The notes below the pieces were generated by a model. It had not been told where the DNA came from. It saw nothing but the letters and a program-made list of their open reading frames with translations, and searched no databases. Position numbers and translations under genes: made by a program. This document shows, in pieces, positions 62,216 through 64,000 of a stretch of 64,000 nt of DNA. The DNA comes from Hungatella sp. (lineage in GTDB: Bacteria; Bacillota; Clostridia; Lachnospirales; Lachnospiraceae), in contig WASS01000001.1 of NCBI GenBank assembly GCA_009712635.1, forward strand, positions 44,387 to 108,386. Reading direction: 5' to 3'. Within the stretch, counting starts at the first letter, position 1. Each line of letters begins with the position of its first letter.

Positions 62216-64000
62216 CTACTGCTCAGTTGATATTGATGAATCCACAGGAGCATATGTAACTCCATTTGCATCAATCTCCCAGCCGTCAATGATTGTACTC
62301 CTGGCGAGAGAGCCATCGGCATAAAAGTAATACCATTTTTCGTCGATTTTGAGCCATTTTCCAGCAATCATGACACCAGAGGTATCAAAATAATAGCTCT
62401 TTGAATCTCCGTTTGCTCCAATCTCTTTCCATCCTGTAATGGCACTGCCATCTGAGGATAGGAAGAACCATTCGCCTTTTGCGTTCTCTTTCCAGCCATC
62501 TGCGAAAGCACAGCCGCTGCTATCAAAGCAGTATACCTTGCCATCTAAGGTCTGCCAGCCAGTAAGGGCTTTACCTTCTTTAAAAAACATCCAATCACCG
62601 GAATCATTTCTTACCCACCCCTGGGCAGTATCCCTGAAAATCATCAGCTCAACAAAGCGGCGCAGCATTGCCGAAACCTCGGCACGGGTAGCCGTCCCCT
62701 GGGGGTCGTAAAAGTTATTGTTTTTGCCTTGGAGGATACCCGCTATCTGAATGCGCTTCACGGAAGGAGACGCCCACGTACCAATTTTAGCGTTATCGGC
62801 AAAGGTGTTCTGTGTGTGTACCTCCGGCAGCTTAAATCCCATAGCTGTGGCATACCGGTCCATCATAACCGCCATCTGCTCACGGGTTAAAAGGCCGTCC
62901 GGGTCAAACTTACCACCACCAATGCCGTCTAGAATGTTATTCTTAACGCCCCATTCGATATAGCCCATGTAAAAGGCGTCGGTTTTCACATCACTGAAGC
63001 TGGATTTCTTGTAAGCACTGATGTCGGCATTTGCCAAACGTCCCAGTGCTGTAACAAACATCCCCCTTGTCATAGAAGCATTCGGACTGAACGTGGTGGA
63101 GCTGGTACCGGTCAGAATCCCCCGGGTTACAGCAAACAGAATATCGTCCTTCGCCCAATGTTCGTTAATGTCAGTAAAGCTGACTCCACCCTTACAGGCT
63201 ATGCCATAAGTGGAGAAATGACTGGTGGAAAACACTACTGTCCCGCGCTTTGCATCATAGCTGGAATCAGTAAGATAGGTTACTTTGCCATTTGCATCCA
63301 CATAAACAGCACAAATGTTGCCCGCAGCCTCGCCGTTTTGCAAGGTATAGGGGAGCTCCACGCTGATGCTGCCATTACCGAAATCGGTCACAGTTTCTCC
63401 GCTGCCACTAACCGCATTGAAATCATAGGCAGGCCGATTGCCAATGGCAGCTTTTGCATCGCCGGATAACCTGGACTTGTCCATGGGAATAGCGGAAAGC
63501 TGGACATCAGCCTTTGCCTGTCTGTTGATTTCCGCTACCGCAGCAAGGTTGATGCCAATAGTAAGATCAGGGTGGTCTATAACAAGCTGCACGCTGGCAA
63601 TCTTATTATCAATGACCTGCTCCTGGGTTGTCTTGGGCAGGTTAACTATCACGGAGTTTGCGTCCTTGCCGCCTGTGGTGACATGAATGATTGCGGTAAT
63701 ATCACTCGCGTTCACACTTTTTTTTGCTGCGGCAGCCTTTGCGTCTGCAATGGCATCGGTAATGTTTTTGTCAATCAGGCTGACATTAGCGTTACCCTCA
63801 TTGTCAACTGTAGCTTTGTTTTCCGTGCTGCCACTGACAGACTCAGTGGGTTTTGCAGATTTAGCTGCTGTATTGGCGTCACTGTTAGAGCCATTGCCGG
63901 AGCCACCGCCATTTCCACCGCTATAAGGTGTGGCCATAATGATAATGGTTTTCTGCTCTGCTGTTTGTCTTTGTCCGCCTTTGGACACCGTAACAGTAAA
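62216..64000 (-). CDS. SLH-domain and cell-wall-binding-repeat surface protein (partial, 5' end outside window)
   Basis: At least 594 residues; the frame is open to the window end. Order in the visible part: a Gly/Ser/Asn linker, a beta-rich region (about 80-270), three SLH repeats (FTDINEHWAKDDI, FSDVKTDAFYMGYIEWG, FADNAKIGTWAS), then three to four choline-binding-type CW repeats with GWVRNDSGDWMFF, GWKENAKGEWFFL and KWLKIDEKWYYF. SLH repeats bind pyruvylated wall polymers, so it is a wall-anchored exoprotein. The N-terminal function is out of view. Confidence 0.88.
   Translation of the reverse strand, partial: FTVTVSKGGQRQTAEQKTIIIMATPYSGGNGGGSGNGSNSDANTAAKSAKPTESVSGSTENKATVDNEGNANVSLIDKNITDAIADAKAAAAKKSVNASDITAIIHVTTGGKDANSVIVNLPKTTQEQVIDNKIASVQLVIDHPDLTIGINLAAVAEINRQAKADVQLSAIPMDKSRLSGDAKAAIGNRPAYDFNAVSGSGETVTDFGNGSISVELPYTLQNGEAAGNICAVYVDANGKVTYLTDSSYDAKRGTVVFSTSHFSTYGIACKGGVSFTDINEHWAKDDILFAVTRGILTGTSSTTFSPNASMTRGMFVTALGRLANADISAYKKSSFSDVKTDAFYMGYIEWGVKNNILDGIGGGKFDPDGLLTREQMAVMMDRYATAMGFKLPEVHTQNTFADNAKIGTWASPSVKRIQIAGILQGKNNNFYDPQGTATRAEVSAMLRRFVELMIFRDTAQGWVRNDSGDWMFFKEGKALTGWQTLDGKVYCFDSSGCAFADGWKENAKGEWFFLSSDGSAITGWKEIGANGDSKSYYFDTSGVMIAGKWLKIDEKWYYFYADGSLARSTIIDGWEIDANGVTYAPVDSSISTEQ

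Noticed and set aside
1..64000. Mobile elements, prophage or CRISPR arrays
   Set aside because: No transposase, integrase, phage structural genes or regularly spaced repeats were seen by reading; a systematic repeat search was not possible.

Overview
The window looks like a chromosomal segment of an anaerobic, spore-forming clostridium. It is low to moderate in GC, has strong Shine-Dalgarno sites, carries spoIID/spoIIQ and an Ile T-box, and its genes resemble those of Lachnospiraceae such as the Lacrimispora / [Clostridium] saccharolyticum group. That placement is inferred from the protein sequences read by eye; no search was run. I saw no prophage, insertion sequence or CRISPR array.

Layout. 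1-10.8 kb is mostly housekeeping: a FAD oxidoreductase with a Rieske tail (cut by the window edge), a degenerate EAL protein, a CBS protein, spoIIQ-spoIID, glycogen phosphorylase, and ileS with its T-box. 11.2-17.6 kb is one co-oriented block in which a ketone-type operon (thiolase, acetoacetate decarboxylase, CoA-transferase A and B) sits between the two halves of an agr-type peptide signalling system: agrD-agrB downstream, agrC- and agrA-like genes upstream. The agrD gene encodes only 48 residues. 17.6-23.3 kb holds a probable non-coding RNA, nicotinate phosphoribosyltransferase, DUF6472, an acyltransferase, tRNA-Glu(CTC), and a flavodoxin-DUF3793 pair behind a palindrome resembling a metal-repressor site.

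23.3-34.3 kb is a sugar-acid catabolic operon (SDR, RspB-like dehydrogenase, RspA/ManD-like dehydratase, a five-gene oligopeptide-type ABC transporter) with a divergent membrane-bound AraC regulator. 34.4-44.6 kb is one long operon: an apparently complete CMP-legionaminic acid pathway (legB, legC, ptmE, legH, legI, legG, legF) behind a Maf/MptE-like glycosyltransferase and six small proteins, four of which share a beta-sandwich GTVY-type motif. A sequence resembling a mother-cell sigma (SigK-type) promoter lies in front, suggesting a sporulation-linked glycosylated surface layer rather than flagella.

44.6-59.1 kb is a sulfur-amino-acid block, all on the minus strand. Its core is an eight-gene operon of three genes (four domains) of the glutathionyl-hydroquinone-reductase family, a polar amino acid ABC transporter, a GNAT acetyltransferase and an M20 peptidase. 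Next to it are cysK, a MalY-type C-S lyase, a cystathionine synthase/lyase, a LysR regulator and O-acetylhomoserine sulfhydrylase. cysK is preceded by an unannotated 35-codon leader peptide with three consecutive Cys codons lying inside a strong RNA stem, which looks like a cysteine attenuator. 59.1-64 kb has a HIT protein, a superoxide dismutase, a lipoprotein, a LytTR regulator whose phosphoacceptor Asp is replaced, a 58-residue Cys-containing protein, and the C-terminal part of an SLH/cell-wall-binding protein that runs off the window.

The most novel candidates are the cysK leader, the reductase/transporter/acetyltransferase/peptidase operon, and the legionaminic-acid operon with its small repeat-fold proteins.
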